Position numbers and translations under genes: made by a program
The notes under the pieces: model-generated
What the model was told of the DNA's origin: nothing
What the model saw: only the letters and a program-made list of their open reading frames with translations
Databases searched by the model: none
Shown here: piece after piece, positions 44,933 to 52,855 of the stretch
Position numbering within the stretch: the stretch's first letter is position 1
How the letters are laid out: the number at the start of each line of letters is the position of its first letter
Source of the DNA: Pseudoduganella flava
Lineage (GTDB): Bacteria; Pseudomonadota; Gammaproteobacteria; Burkholderiales; Burkholderiaceae_D
DNA length: 64,000 nt
Direction of reading: 5' to 3'
Assembly: GCF_007830495.1 (NCBI RefSeq)
Contig: NZ_VLKW01000002.1
Coordinates: forward strand, 456,270-520,269

Positions 44933-46018
44933 ATGGCGAACCTGTCGCTGTACGATGCTCCCGCGCAGTCGGCGCGGCCCCTTTTTATGTTGCGCGACGG
45001 CGCCGACCGGCCCCTCGTGTTCCTCGTCGATGCGGCCGGGCGGCTGCACCTGCTGCGCCGCGTCGGCGACAACGCGTGGTCCGTCCTCGAATTGACGGAG
45101 GCGCTGCCCGGCGGCGCGGACCGCGTGGTCTGCTGCGCCGACGTGCGCCAGGCGCCGGACGGCAGCATCGCGGTCGCCATCGCGACGACGGGCAAGAACG
45201 CCACCGGGCCGTGCACCTTGCACGTCGCCAGCGGGCTGCCGGCAGGGCTGAACGATTCGCAGTGGCAGGAAGCGCTGCGCAATCTGGCGCCGTTGCCCGA
45301 ATTGCCGCAGGCGGCGCGCGTGACGCGCCTGGCCTTCGGGCCGCTGCAGGTCGGGGCGCCGCCGCTGCTGCTCGTCAGTGCGGTGATCAGCGAGCGGCCC
45401 GCCACGTGGTACTGCAATGCCGCGTCGCCCGATTGCGGGTTGCGCGCGCTGGCGCTGCCCGCCAACGTGGCCGGCGCGCAGGCTTACGCCGTTGGTACGT
45501 ACCGGCTGCCCGGCGTGTGGGCGCTGCACCCGGGCGGCAGGGACGGGGAGCTGCGCTTTGCGTCGTTCGGCGATGCGTTCGGGTGGAAGGTGGAGATGGC
45601 GTATCCGAACCTGCCGCCGCGTACAGGCAGCGTGTACCTGGCGCCCGGCCTTGTGCCGAACGTACCGGACCTGTTTGCGGCCGGCGAGCGGATCGTCGTC
45701 TACCGCGGCAGCAATCACATTCCGCAGCCGGTGGCGCAGGTGGCGGGGGCGCGCCTGCTTTGGAGTACCTTGAACGAGGGCGGCGAATACCTCGCATATG
45801 CCGACGCGGCGGGCGCGCTGTGGCTGGTGTCCCGGCCGGCGCGCGGCGCCTGGGGCGAACCGTATCGGCTGACGGAGCGGCGCGCCGTGCTGGCCGCCGG
45901 GGCCGACGGCACCGCCCACGCCGTCGCACTCGATGGCGACGGCACGCTGTTCCTGCAGCACGTGGACGTGCATGGCAAGCGGCTTGGCCAGGAAACCGTG
46001 CACCTGCCGCCGATGTAA
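44933..46018 (+). CDS. Unknown protein with beta-propeller-like repeats
   Basis: About 361 residues from ATG 44933 (MANLSLYDAPAQSARPLFML), which has GAGG five bases upstream overlapping the previous gene's TGA; an ATG at 44912 would add seven residues. The sequence shows recurring strand-turn units with D/N-G turns: PLVFLVDAAGRLHLLRRVGD, APDGSIAVAIATTG, YLAYADAAGALWLVSR, AVALDGDGTLFLQHVDVHG. This is the pattern of a beta-propeller with about five to seven blades. No catalytic motif, signal peptide or family was recognised. Coupling with the preceding gene suggests the two products act together, possibly as the output or ligand of the STAND regulator. Confidence 0.7.
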   Translation: MANLSLYDAPAQSARPLFMLRDGADRPLVFLVDAAGRLHLLRRVGDNAWSVLELTEALPGGADRVVCCADVRQAPDGSIAVAIATTGKNATGPCTLHVASGLPAGLNDSQWQEALRNLAPLPELPQAARVTRLAFGPLQVGAPPLLLVSAVISERPATWYCNAASPDCGLRALALPANVAGAQAYAVGTYRLPGVWALHPGGRDGELRFASFGDAFGWKVEMAYPNLPPRTGSVYLAPGLVPNVPDLFAAGERIVVYRGSNHIPQPVAQVAGARLLWSTLNEGGEYLAYADAAGALWLVSRPARGAWGEPYRLTERRAVLAAGADGTAHAVALDGDGTLFLQHVDVHGKRLGQETVHLPPM

Positions 46019-46019
46019 A

Positions 46020-46051
46020 AAACGCCGTCCATCTTGCGATGGACGGCGTTT
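46020..46051. terminator. Intrinsic terminator between unknown operon and gcvP
   Basis: AAACGCCGTCCATC (46020-46033) pairs perfectly with GATGGACGGCGTTT (46038-46051) around TTGC. Read leftward it is followed by a U-run from the A's at 46017-46022, terminating gcvP; read rightward the T-run is only three bases, so termination of the unknown operon is weaker. Confidence 0.8.
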
Positions 46052-46068
46052 CGACGACGCACTGGCGC

Positions 46069-48963
46069 TTATTCGTAAGCGCTGATCGGCGCGCAGCCAC
46101 AGAACAGGTTGCGGTCGCCGTAGACGTTGTCGGCGCGGCCGACCGGCGGCCAGTACTTCTGCTTGCGCAGCGACGGCAGCGGGTAGGCAGCCACTTCGCG
46201 GCTGTACTTGCGGTCCCATTTGTCGGACAGCAGCACCTCGGCCGTGTGCGGCGCGAACTTCAGCGGGTTGTCCGCCTTGTCGAATGCGCCGCTTTCGACC
46301 TTGGCGATCTCTTCGCGGATCGCGATCATTGCGTCGATGAAGCGGTCCAGCTCCGCCTTCGATTCCGACTCGGTCGGCTCGATCATCAAGGTGCCCGGCA
46401 CCGGGAAGCTCATCGTCGGTGCGTGGAAGCCGAAGTCCATCAGGCGCTTGGCCACGTCTTCGTTGGAAATGCCGGTGGCATCGGTCAGCGGGCGCAGGTC
46501 CAGGATGCACTCGTGCGCCACCAGGCCATCGTGGCCCGTGTACAGCACCGGGTAGTGCGGTGCCAGGCGGCGCGCGATGTAGTTCGCGTTCAGGATCGCC
46601 GTTTCGGTCGCGGCGGTGAGGCCTTCCGCGCCCATCATCGCGATGTACATCCACGAGATCGGCAGGATCGACGCGGAACCATAGGCCGCGGCCGACACGG
46701 CGCCGATGCCGTTATCGCTGCGCACATAGCCGGTCGAACGCTGGTTCGGCAGGAACTCGGCGAGGTGTGCGCCGACGCCGATCGGGCCCACGCCCGGGCC
46801 GCCGCCGCCGTGCGGAATGCAGAACGTCTTGTGCAGGTTCAGGTGCGACACGTCGCCGCCGAACGCGCCCGGTGCGGCCACGCCGACCAGTGCATTCATG
46901 TTGGCGCCGTCGATGTACACCTGGCCGCCGTGCGCATGCACGATGTCGCACAGTTCCTTGATGCCTTCCTCGAACACGCCGTGGGTGGACGGGTACGTCA
47001 CCATCACGCATGCCAGGTTCTTGCTGTGCTGCTCGGCCTTCGCCTTCAGGTCCGCCAGGTCCACGTTGCCGTTCTCGTCGCATGCCGTGACGACGACCTG
47101 CATGCCGACCATGCTGGCCGATGCAGGGTTGGTGCCGTGCGCCGACGACGGGATCAGGCAGATATTGCGGTGGCCTTCGCCGCGCGACTGGTGATATTTC
47201 TGGATCACGAGCAGGCCGGCGTATTCGCCCTGCGAGCCGGCGTTCGGCTGCAGCGACACGGCCGCGTAGCCCGTCACCGCGCACAGCATCTCTTCGAGCT
47301 GACCGATCATTTCGCGGTAGCCCACGGTCTGGTCCTGCGGCGCGAACGGGTGGATGTTCGAGAACTCGGGCCACGTCACCGGGATCATCTCGGACGTCGC
47401 GTTCAGCTTCATCGTGCACGAACCCAGCGGGATCATCGTGCGGTCCAGCGCCAGGTCCTTGTCCGCCAGCGTACGCAGGTACCGCAGCATCTCGGTTTCG
47501 CTGTGGTAGCGGTTGAACACGGGGTGCGTCAGGTAGGCGCTGGAACGGACCAGTGCGGCCGGGTAGGCGTCTTCGATCTTCGCTTCGACGGCGGCGAAGT
47601 CCGGCGCGGCAGGGGCGCCCGCGACGCCGGTTGCGAACACGGTCCACAGCGCGGCCAGCGTGTCGCGGTCCGTCGTTTCGTCGAGCGAGATGCCGACGTG
47701 GCGCGCATCGATGCGGCGCAGGTTGATGCCATGGGCGACGGCGGCGGCGTGCAGCGCGTCGGCCTTGTCAGTGACGACCGTCAGCGTGTCGAAGAACGTG
47801 TCGTTGGCCAGCTGGTAGCCCAGCGTGCGCAGGTTGTCGGCCAGGATGCCGGTGTAGCGGTGCACGCGGGTGGCGATGTTCGCCAGGCCTTGCGGGCCGT
47901 GGTAGATGGCATACATCGATGCGATCACGGCCAGCAGTACCTGCGCCGTGCAGATGTTCGACGTGGCCTTCTCGCGGCGGATGTGCTGTTCGCGGGTCTG
48001 CAGCGCGAGGCGGTAAGCCATATTGCCCTGCTGGTCGACGGTAACGCCGACCAGGCGGCCCGGCATCGAGCGCTTGTATTCGTCGCGCGTGGCCATGTAG
48101 CCCGCGTGCGGACCGCCGAAGCCCAGCGGCACGCCGAAGCGCTGGCTGTTGCCGACGACGACGTCGGCACCCCATTCGCCCGGTGGCGTGAGGAGCGTGA
48201 GCGCCAGCAGGTCGGCGGCGACGACGACCATCGCGCCGGTGGCCTTCACTTTTTCAACGTCGGCGCGGTAGTCGCGCACGGCGCCGTTCACGCCCGGGTA
48301 CTGCAGCAGCACGCCGAATGCGTCCGTCACGGCCGCCAGTTCGGCCGGGTCGAACGTGTGCACGTCGATGCCCAGCGGTTCGGCGCGGGTACGTACCACT
48401 TCCAGCGTTTGCGGCAGCACGTCGTTGGCCACGTAGAAGGCCTTCGATTTCGACTTGCCCACGCGCTGGATCAGCGTCATCGCTTCCGCGGCGGACGTGC
48501 CTTCGTCCAGCATCGATGCGTTGGCGATGCCCATGCCCGTCAGGTCCGTGATCGCCTGCTGGAAGTTCAGGATCGCTTCCAGGCGACCTTGCGAGATCTC
48601 CGGCTGATACGGCGTGTATGCCGTGTACCAGGCCGGGTTCTCGAAGATATTGCGCAGTACCACGCCCGGCGTGTAGGTGCCGTAGTAGCCCTGGCCGATC
48701 AGCGATTTCAGTACCTTGTTCTTGGCGGCGATCCCTTTCAGCTTACCCAGCGCGGCCTGCTCGGGCAGCGGCTCGGCGAACTGGCCCAGCGGCAGGGCGG
48801 CGCGGTTGCGGATGTGCGCGGGCACGATCGCGTCGATCAGCGCGGCGCGCGAGGCATAGCCGAGCGTGTCGAGCATCTGCTGCTGTTCCGTGGCATCGGG
48901 GCCGATGTGGCGGGCGATGAAGGCATCGCGCGCTTCGAGTTGGGTCAGGCTGGGTCGGGTCAT
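46069..48963 (-). CDS. gcvP: Glycine dehydrogenase (decarboxylating), P-protein
   Basis: PLP enzyme of the glycine cleavage system that decarboxylates glycine and passes the aminomethyl group to GcvH. 964 residues, single-chain form. N-terminal [15 protein letters not shown], central [20 protein letters not shown], and the PLP-lysine region [19 protein letters not shown] with the Schiff-base lysine in LHKTF, followed by [14 protein letters not shown]. Third gene of the leftward operon gcvT-gcvH-gcvP controlled by the glycine riboswitch. The gcvH-gcvP gap is 69 bp. Confidence 0.97.
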   Translation of the reverse strand: MTRPSLTQLEARDAFIARHIGPDATEQQQMLDTLGYASRAALIDAIVPAHIRNRAALPLGQFAEPLPEQAALGKLKGIAAKNKVLKSLIGQGYYGTYTPGVVLRNIFENPAWYTAYTPYQPEISQGRLEAILNFQQAITDLTGMGIANASMLDEGTSAAEAMTLIQRVGKSKSKAFYVANDVLPQTLEVVRTRAEPLGIDVHTFDPAELAAVTDAFGVLLQYPGVNGAVRDYRADVEKVKATGAMVVVAADLLALTLLTPPGEWGADVVVGNSQRFGVPLGFGGPHAGYMATRDEYKRSMPGRLVGVTVDQQGNMAYRLALQTREQHIRREKATSNICTAQVLLAVIASMYAIYHGPQGLANIATRVHRYTGILADNLRTLGYQLANDTFFDTLTVVTDKADALHAAAVAHGINLRRIDARHVGISLDETTDRDTLAALWTVFATGVAGAPAAPDFAAVEAKIEDAYPAALVRSSAYLTHPVFNRYHSETEMLRYLRTLADKDLALDRTMIPLGSCTMKLNATSEMIPVTWPEFSNIHPFAPQDQTVGYREMIGQLEEMLCAVTGYAAVSLQPNAGSQGEYAGLLVIQKYHQSRGEGHRNICLIPSSAHGTNPASASMVGMQVVVTACDENGNVDLADLKAKAEQHSKNLACVMVTYPSTHGVFEEGIKELCDIVHAHGGQVYIDGANMNALVGVAAPGAFGGDVSHLNLHKTFCIPHGGGGPGVGPIGVGAHLAEFLPNQRSTGYVRSDNGIGAVSAAAYGSASILPISWMYIAMMGAEGLTAATETAILNANYIARRLAPHYPVLYTGHDGLVAHECILDLRPLTDATGISNEDVAKRLMDFGFHAPTMSFPVPGTLMIEPTESESKAELDRFIDAMIAIREEIAKVESGAFDKADNPLKFAPHTAEVLLSDKWDRKYSREVAAYPLPSLRKQKYWPPVGRADNVYGDRNLFCGCAPISAYE

Positions 48964-49032
48964 GGGAAAGTCTCTTGGTCCGGATAGGAAAAGGGCCGCA
49001 GCAATGACTGCGCGGCCCTGGTACTGCGGGAA

Positions 49033-49416
49033 TTACGACTGGGTGTTCTTGCCGTAGGCGGCGGCGTCCAGCAGGCCGTCGATGGCGGCCGCGTCGGCCG
49101 GCTTCATCTTGAACAGCCATGCATCGTAGGCGTTCGCGTTGATCGATTCCGGGGCGCCGGCCACGGCGTCGTTCACGGCGATCACTTCGCCGGACACGGG
49201 AGCGTAGATGTCGGAAGCGGCTTTCACCGATTCGACGACGGCGGCGTCGTCGCCGGCCGTGTAGCTGTTGCCGACTTTCGGCAGTTCGACGAACACGATG
49301 TCGCCCAGCGCGTCCTGCGCGAATTCGGTGATGCCGACCGTGATCGTGCCGTCGGACTCCTTGCGCACCCACTCGTGGGACTCGGTGTACTTCAGCTCTG
49401 CAGGAATATTGCTCAT
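49033..49416 (-). CDS. gcvH: Glycine cleavage system H protein
   Basis: Lipoyl carrier protein of 127 residues. The lipoylated lysine is K65 in [18 protein letters not shown], with the typical hammerhead fold sequence [20 protein letters not shown] and [12 protein letters not shown]. It shuttles the aminomethyl group from GcvP to GcvT. Located between gcvT and gcvP. Confidence 0.97.
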   Translation of the reverse strand: MSNIPAELKYTESHEWVRKESDGTITVGITEFAQDALGDIVFVELPKVGNSYTAGDDAAVVESVKAASDIYAPVSGEVIAVNDAVAGAPESINANAYDAWLFKMKPADAAAIDGLLDAAAYGKNTQS

Positions 49417-49461
49417 GTGTGCTCCAAAAGGGGTTGTGTTGTTCGAAGTTGCGCCGACAGG

Positions 49462-50580
49462 TCAGGCGACGAGGATTTTACCGTTGCGGACGAACGGCAG
49501 CTTCACGACGGTGGCGGCGAGCTTCTTGTCGCGGATCTCGACGTGTACCGTATCGCCCACCTGCACGCTCTTCGGCACGCGCGCCAGCGCGATCGCCTGC
49601 TGCATCGTGGGGCTGAACGTGCCGGACGTGATCTCGCCCGTTTCGCCGTTCGCGGCGATGACTTTCTGGTGCGCGCGCAGCACGCCGCCTTTTTCGCGCA
49701 GGATCAGGCCGACGAACTGGGCGTTCTGGCCCTTGGCCTGCAGGGCGGCCTTGCCGACGAAATCGCGCTCGGCCACGAGGTCGATCGTCCATGCCAGGCC
49801 GGCGTCCAGCGGGTTCACGGATTCGTCCATGTCCTGGCCGTACAGGTTCATGCCGGCTTCCAGGCGCAGCGTGTCGCGCGCGCCCAGGCCGGCCGGCTTC
49901 ACGCCGGCGGCGGCCAGCGCGTTCCACAGCGCCTCGGCCTGCGTCGCGGCCACGCCGATCTCGAAGCCGTCCTCGCCCGTGTAGCCGGTGCGCGCAACCA
50001 TCGCTTCGCCGAATGCCGTGTCCTTGACGAGCGCCACGTTGAACGGCTTCATCTCGGCAGTCGCGGCCTGCGCCTGCGGGATCACCTGCCACACCTTGGC
50101 GCGGGCGTTCGGGCCCTGCACGGCGATCAACGCCATTGCATCGGTTCCGTCGCGGCGCTGGGTGATCGACAGGCCGGCGTTCCACTCGTCGCTCTTCGCC
50201 TTCATCCACGCCACGTCCTTCTCGGCCGTGCCGGCGTTGACGACGAGGCGGAACCAGTCTTCGCTGAGGAAGTAGACGATCAGGTCGTCGATGACGCCGC
50301 CCTCGGGATTCAGCATGCACGAGTACAGGGCCTTGCCCGATACCTGCAGCTTGTCGACGTTGTTGGCCAGCAGGCGGCGCAGGAAACCACGGACGTCCGC
50401 GCCCTTGATGTCGACGACGCACATGTGGGCCACGTCGAACATGCCGACGTCGCTGCGCACGGCGTGATGTTCTTCGATCTGCGAACCGTAGTTGACGGGC
50501 ATGTCCCAGCCGCCGAAATCGACCATGCGGGCGCCGAGGGCGCGGTGGGCTGCGTTGAGTGGGGTGGCTTTGAGCGTCAT
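49462..50580 (-). CDS. gcvT: Glycine cleavage system T protein (aminomethyltransferase)
   Basis: Transfers the methylene group to tetrahydrofolate and releases ammonia; 372 residues. Family features: [22 protein letters not shown] at the start, [16 protein letters not shown] (folate-site aspartate region), [35 protein letters not shown]. First gene of the operon; the tandem glycine riboswitch lies 73 bp upstream of its start. It starts at the ATG 50580 with TCCAGGAACC-type weak SD, consistent with translational or transcriptional riboswitch control. Confidence 0.97.
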   Translation of the reverse strand: MTLKATPLNAAHRALGARMVDFGGWDMPVNYGSQIEEHHAVRSDVGMFDVAHMCVVDIKGADVRGFLRRLLANNVDKLQVSGKALYSCMLNPEGGVIDDLIVYFLSEDWFRLVVNAGTAEKDVAWMKAKSDEWNAGLSITQRRDGTDAMALIAVQGPNARAKVWQVIPQAQAATAEMKPFNVALVKDTAFGEAMVARTGYTGEDGFEIGVAATQAEALWNALAAAGVKPAGLGARDTLRLEAGMNLYGQDMDESVNPLDAGLAWTIDLVAERDFVGKAALQAKGQNAQFVGLILREKGGVLRAHQKVIAANGETGEITSGTFSPTMQQAIALARVPKSVQVGDTVHVEIRDKKLAATVVKLPFVRNGKILVA

Positions 50581-50652
50581 GGTTCCTGGACTCGATTGGG
50601 GTTAACAACACAACCACGGGAAAGCGGACAGCACTTTTCCACGGTGTTCGTT

Positions 50653-50848
50653 ACCCCTCTGTCCTCGGTACCTGAGAGATAGCGGCAAGGTTGCCGCACG
50701 CCCCTTCGGTGGGCACCGCGATGTTGTTCGACGGTTGCCGCTCTCCAGAGTTTCGACTGCGCTCGCCGCAATCGCTGACCGGTCCATTGTGCCTGAGAGT
50801 TTTCGGGTGGTGCCCCTTCGGCGGCAGCTGGGCTGCGCTCTCCCGGTC
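50653..50848 (-). promoter_or_regulatory. Tandem glycine riboswitch
   Basis: On the minus strand two aptamers follow each other. Aptamer 1 (about 50848-50772) has GGGAGAGCGCAGC, CCGAAGGGGCA and ACTCTCAGGCACAATGGACCGG. Aptamer 2 (about 50757-50653) has TGGAGAGCGGCAACC, CCGAAGGGGCGTGCGG and ATCTCTCAGGTACCGAGGAC then AGAGGGGT. The paired GGAGAG/CTCTCAGG cores and GAAGGGGC internal strands are the hallmark of the glycine motif. It lies directly before gcvT and should turn the operon on with excess glycine. The rest of the 350-bp gap (50581-50652) forms the expression platform; no distinct terminator was visible. Confidence 0.93.
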
Positions 50849-50932
50849 AAGATGCGGGACTATATGCCAGAAGGGCAGGGGTGTCAATCTTGCAGCGCTG
50901 CGCCGCGCCTCGTCCCCGGGTATCATGGCGCC

Positions 50933-51580
50933 ATGTCCGCTCATCCATACGATGCCTCGCTTGCCCGCCCGGTCGAAGGCTGGCTGCGCGCACGCTCGAT
51001 CGCCCGCGGCCTGCCGGCGCCGGTACCGGACCGGGGCGGCTGGCGTGTCGACACGGGGAGTGCGGATGAGCTGCGGCGCCATGTGTTCGCGGCGGCGTGT
51101 CCGGGGTTGCAGGCGCTCGCCGGCGAGATCGACGCACCACGCATTTTCCTGAAGCTGTGTGGTGAAGCGGAGGTGATGCGGGCGTTGTTGCCGCCCCGCT
51201 GGGTGCTGCAGGAGCCCCGTTACCTGATGACGCTGGACGGGCCGATGAGCGGCGCGCCGGCCCTGCCGCCCGGCTATGCAATCGCGCGGCGCGAGCATGG
51301 CACCGTGACACAGGTCTGCGTCCGCACGCTTGCCGGCGAGCTGGCGGCATCCGGCTGGGCCGCTGAAGTGGCCGGCTTCCACGTGTACGATCGCATCGCC
51401 ACGGAGCCGGCACACCGGCGGCGCGGCCTGGCCTCGGCCGTGATGCATGCGCTGACGGCGGCGCGGCGGCACGCCACCGCGGAGCAGGTGCTGGTGGCCA
51501 CAGCCGACGGGGCGGCGCTGTACCGTGCGCTGGGCTGGCGTGTCCGTTCGCCGTACACGACGGCGTGCATCCCGGCATGA
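50933..51580 (+). CDS. GNAT-family N-acetyltransferase
   Basis: A 215-residue protein whose C-terminal half is a GNAT acyltransferase: acetyl-CoA motif A at 153-170 (DRIATEPAHRRRGLASAV, with RRRGLA at 162-167) and LYRALGWRVRSPYTT at the end. The N-terminal 100 residues (YDASLARPVEGWLRARSIAR, YLMTLDG) are less conserved and may hold the acceptor site. The substrate is unknown. Chosen start ATG 50933 has no strong SD. It is divergent from the gcv operon. Confidence 0.85.
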   Translation: MSAHPYDASLARPVEGWLRARSIARGLPAPVPDRGGWRVDTGSADELRRHVFAAACPGLQALAGEIDAPRIFLKLCGEAEVMRALLPPRWVLQEPRYLMTLDGPMSGAPALPPGYAIARREHGTVTQVCVRTLAGELAASGWAAEVAGFHVYDRIATEPAHRRRGLASAVMHALTAARRHATAEQVLVATADGAALYRALGWRVRSPYTTACIPA

Positions 51581-51665
51581 CGGGATGCCGCCGGGGCAGG
51601 TCGTGCGTCCCTCAAAACCCGCCTTTGCTAGAATGGGCCTCACCGTTTTTTGAGGGTAAAAAACC

Positions 51666-52226
51666 ATGAGCGAAGATAAGCAAAAACTGGATGGGGCAGC
51701 CTGGTTTACGTTGTCGGGCGATGTCAACAGCGATATGGTGCACCGCGTGTTCGAAGCCGTGGCGGACATGACGGAAGATGGCGTGGAGACCGCCCACATT
51801 CTCGTGCAGTCGAACGGCGGCTACGTCAGCGATGGCCTGTGCCTGTACAACTACCTCTCCAATTTGCCGATCAAGGTCGTGATGTACAACGGCGGCGCCG
51901 TTGCGTCGATCGCCGTGATCCTGTTCCTGTCCGGGCAGGAGCGCTATGCCAGCGAGACGGCCCGCTTCATGGTGCACAAGTCCCACGCGAGCGCACCCTC
52001 GGGCGCGCGGCCCGATGCGCTGCGCATCATCGTCGAGGGCCTGCAGGCCGACGACGCGCGCACCGAATCGATCCTGCGCCAGCACGTGCAGCTGTCGGAA
52101 GAGCACTGGACCATCCACGCCCATGCGGACCTGCACCTGACCGCGCGCGATGCCGCCAAGGTGGGCATGATCAACGAGATCGCCGACTTCCGTCCGCCGA
52201 AAGGCAAGCGCGTCACGAATATCTGA
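51666..52226 (+). CDS. ClpP-fold serine peptidase (orphan Clp-like)
   Basis: A 186-residue ClpP/crotonase-fold peptidase. The triad is intact by alignment to ClpP: nucleophile S81 in YNGGAVASIAVI, H104 in RFMVHKSHAS and D155 in HADLHLTARDAAKVGMI. LVQSNGGYVSDGLCLYNYL matches the ClpP LxIxSPGGxxxxGxaIyd strand, with N instead of P. It lacks the N-terminal loop region that docks ClpX/ClpA, so it may work without an unfoldase. A TAGAAT -10-like box lies at about 51629. A solid terminator follows. It is not the main ClpP, which would be expected beside clpX. Confidence 0.87.
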   Translation: MSEDKQKLDGAAWFTLSGDVNSDMVHRVFEAVADMTEDGVETAHILVQSNGGYVSDGLCLYNYLSNLPIKVVMYNGGAVASIAVILFLSGQERYASETARFMVHKSHASAPSGARPDALRIIVEGLQADDARTESILRQHVQLSEEHWTIHAHADLHLTARDAAKVGMINEIADFRPPKGKRVTNI

Positions 52227-52256
52227 ACTTTCCGCGCACACGGCCGCGTACACGGC

Positions 52257-52295
52257 AAAAGAGCTTGGAACGGCGCTACCTTTCCAAGCTCTTTT
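52257..52295. terminator. Intrinsic terminator, bidirectional
   Basis: AAAAGAGCTTGGAA (52257-52270) pairs with TTCCAAGCTCTTTT (52282-52295). T's at one end and A's at the other allow termination of both the ClpP-like gene and the convergent KGG gene ending at 52359. Confidence 0.85.
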
Positions 52296-52358
52296 CATGA
52301 GACTGCCGGCACATGTCGACGGCACTGCCGCTGCATGCGCAGCAGGAGATCGGCGTCC

Positions 52359-52538
52359 TTATTTACTCTTGGAGCCGGATTTCTTGCTGTCGTTCTTGTG
52401 GCTCTGACGGCCAGCTTCGACGTGCTGCTCGTGCGTGCCGCCCTGGGTGCCCGAACGCGAGCCCTGATTGCCCGACTGCTTGGAGCTGCTCGAGGAAGAA
52501 CCCTGCTTGCTGCCACCGCTTTTCTGATTCGAGGCCAT
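52359..52538 (-). CDS. KGG/GsiB-type small hydrophilic stress protein (59 aa)
   Basis: ATG 52538 to TAA 52359 encodes 59 residues: MASNQKSGGSKQGSSSSSSK, then QSGNQGSRSGTQ and the KGG-like unit GGTHEQHVEAGRQSHKND, ending SKKSGSKSK. It is almost entirely S, G, K, Q, N and T. The GGxxEQHxEAGRQSHKN repeat resembles the con-10/GsiB stress-protein repeat (one copy here), found in general-stress and desiccation proteins. AAAGGAAAGC precedes the ATG at good spacing. It is easily missed because of its length and because longer frames cover it. Regulation by a stress sigma factor is likely but no promoter was identified. Confidence 0.85.
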   Translation of the reverse strand: MASNQKSGGSKQGSSSSSSKQSGNQGSRSGTQGGTHEQHVEAGRQSHKNDSKKSGSKSK

Positions 52539-52855
52539 TTTGCTTTCCTTTCAAGGGGATTGAGGAAGTCACCTAGGGCGCATTCGGCCAGGGTCCGGCA
52601 CAGGCCGTGATCATGAGGAAAATGCGTTTTCGGTTGCAAAATGATGCGTTTTTGCTCAGGTCCCGGATATCGGAGTTTACCGTAAGGGCCTGTAGGACAA
52701 GGGCTTGCACCACGAGTGTAAAGTCCGCCGCTGCGCCGGGCCTGGCGTTGCGCGCGGTGCGCAGACATGGCCGCATTTTCGCTGTATTTTCAGTTTTCCT
52801 ATTGCCTTGTAGAAATGCTGTGGCAGAATGAGGTATCGATCATCCGTCCGCGATC
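52539..52855. other. Gene-free stretch between KGG gene and DUF1631 gene
   Basis: No coding sequence was recognised. ATGCGTTTT occurs twice (52622-52630 and 52644-52652), same orientation, 22 bp apart, that is two helical turns, 84-114 bp upstream of the KGG start; this could be an activator site. Just before the DUF1631 gene TTGCCT (about 52803) and AGAAT (about 52826) form a weak promoter. The region is less GC-rich than its surroundings. Confidence 0.5.

Noticed and set aside
45076..48987. 1303-codon + strand frame over the propeller gene and gcvP
   Set aside because: Runs antisense through the whole of gcvP and out of frame through the 44933 gene; no domain.
46069..50848. gcv region as a mobile or unusual cluster
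   Set aside because: Ordinary gcvT-gcvH-gcvP order with a standard tandem glycine riboswitch.
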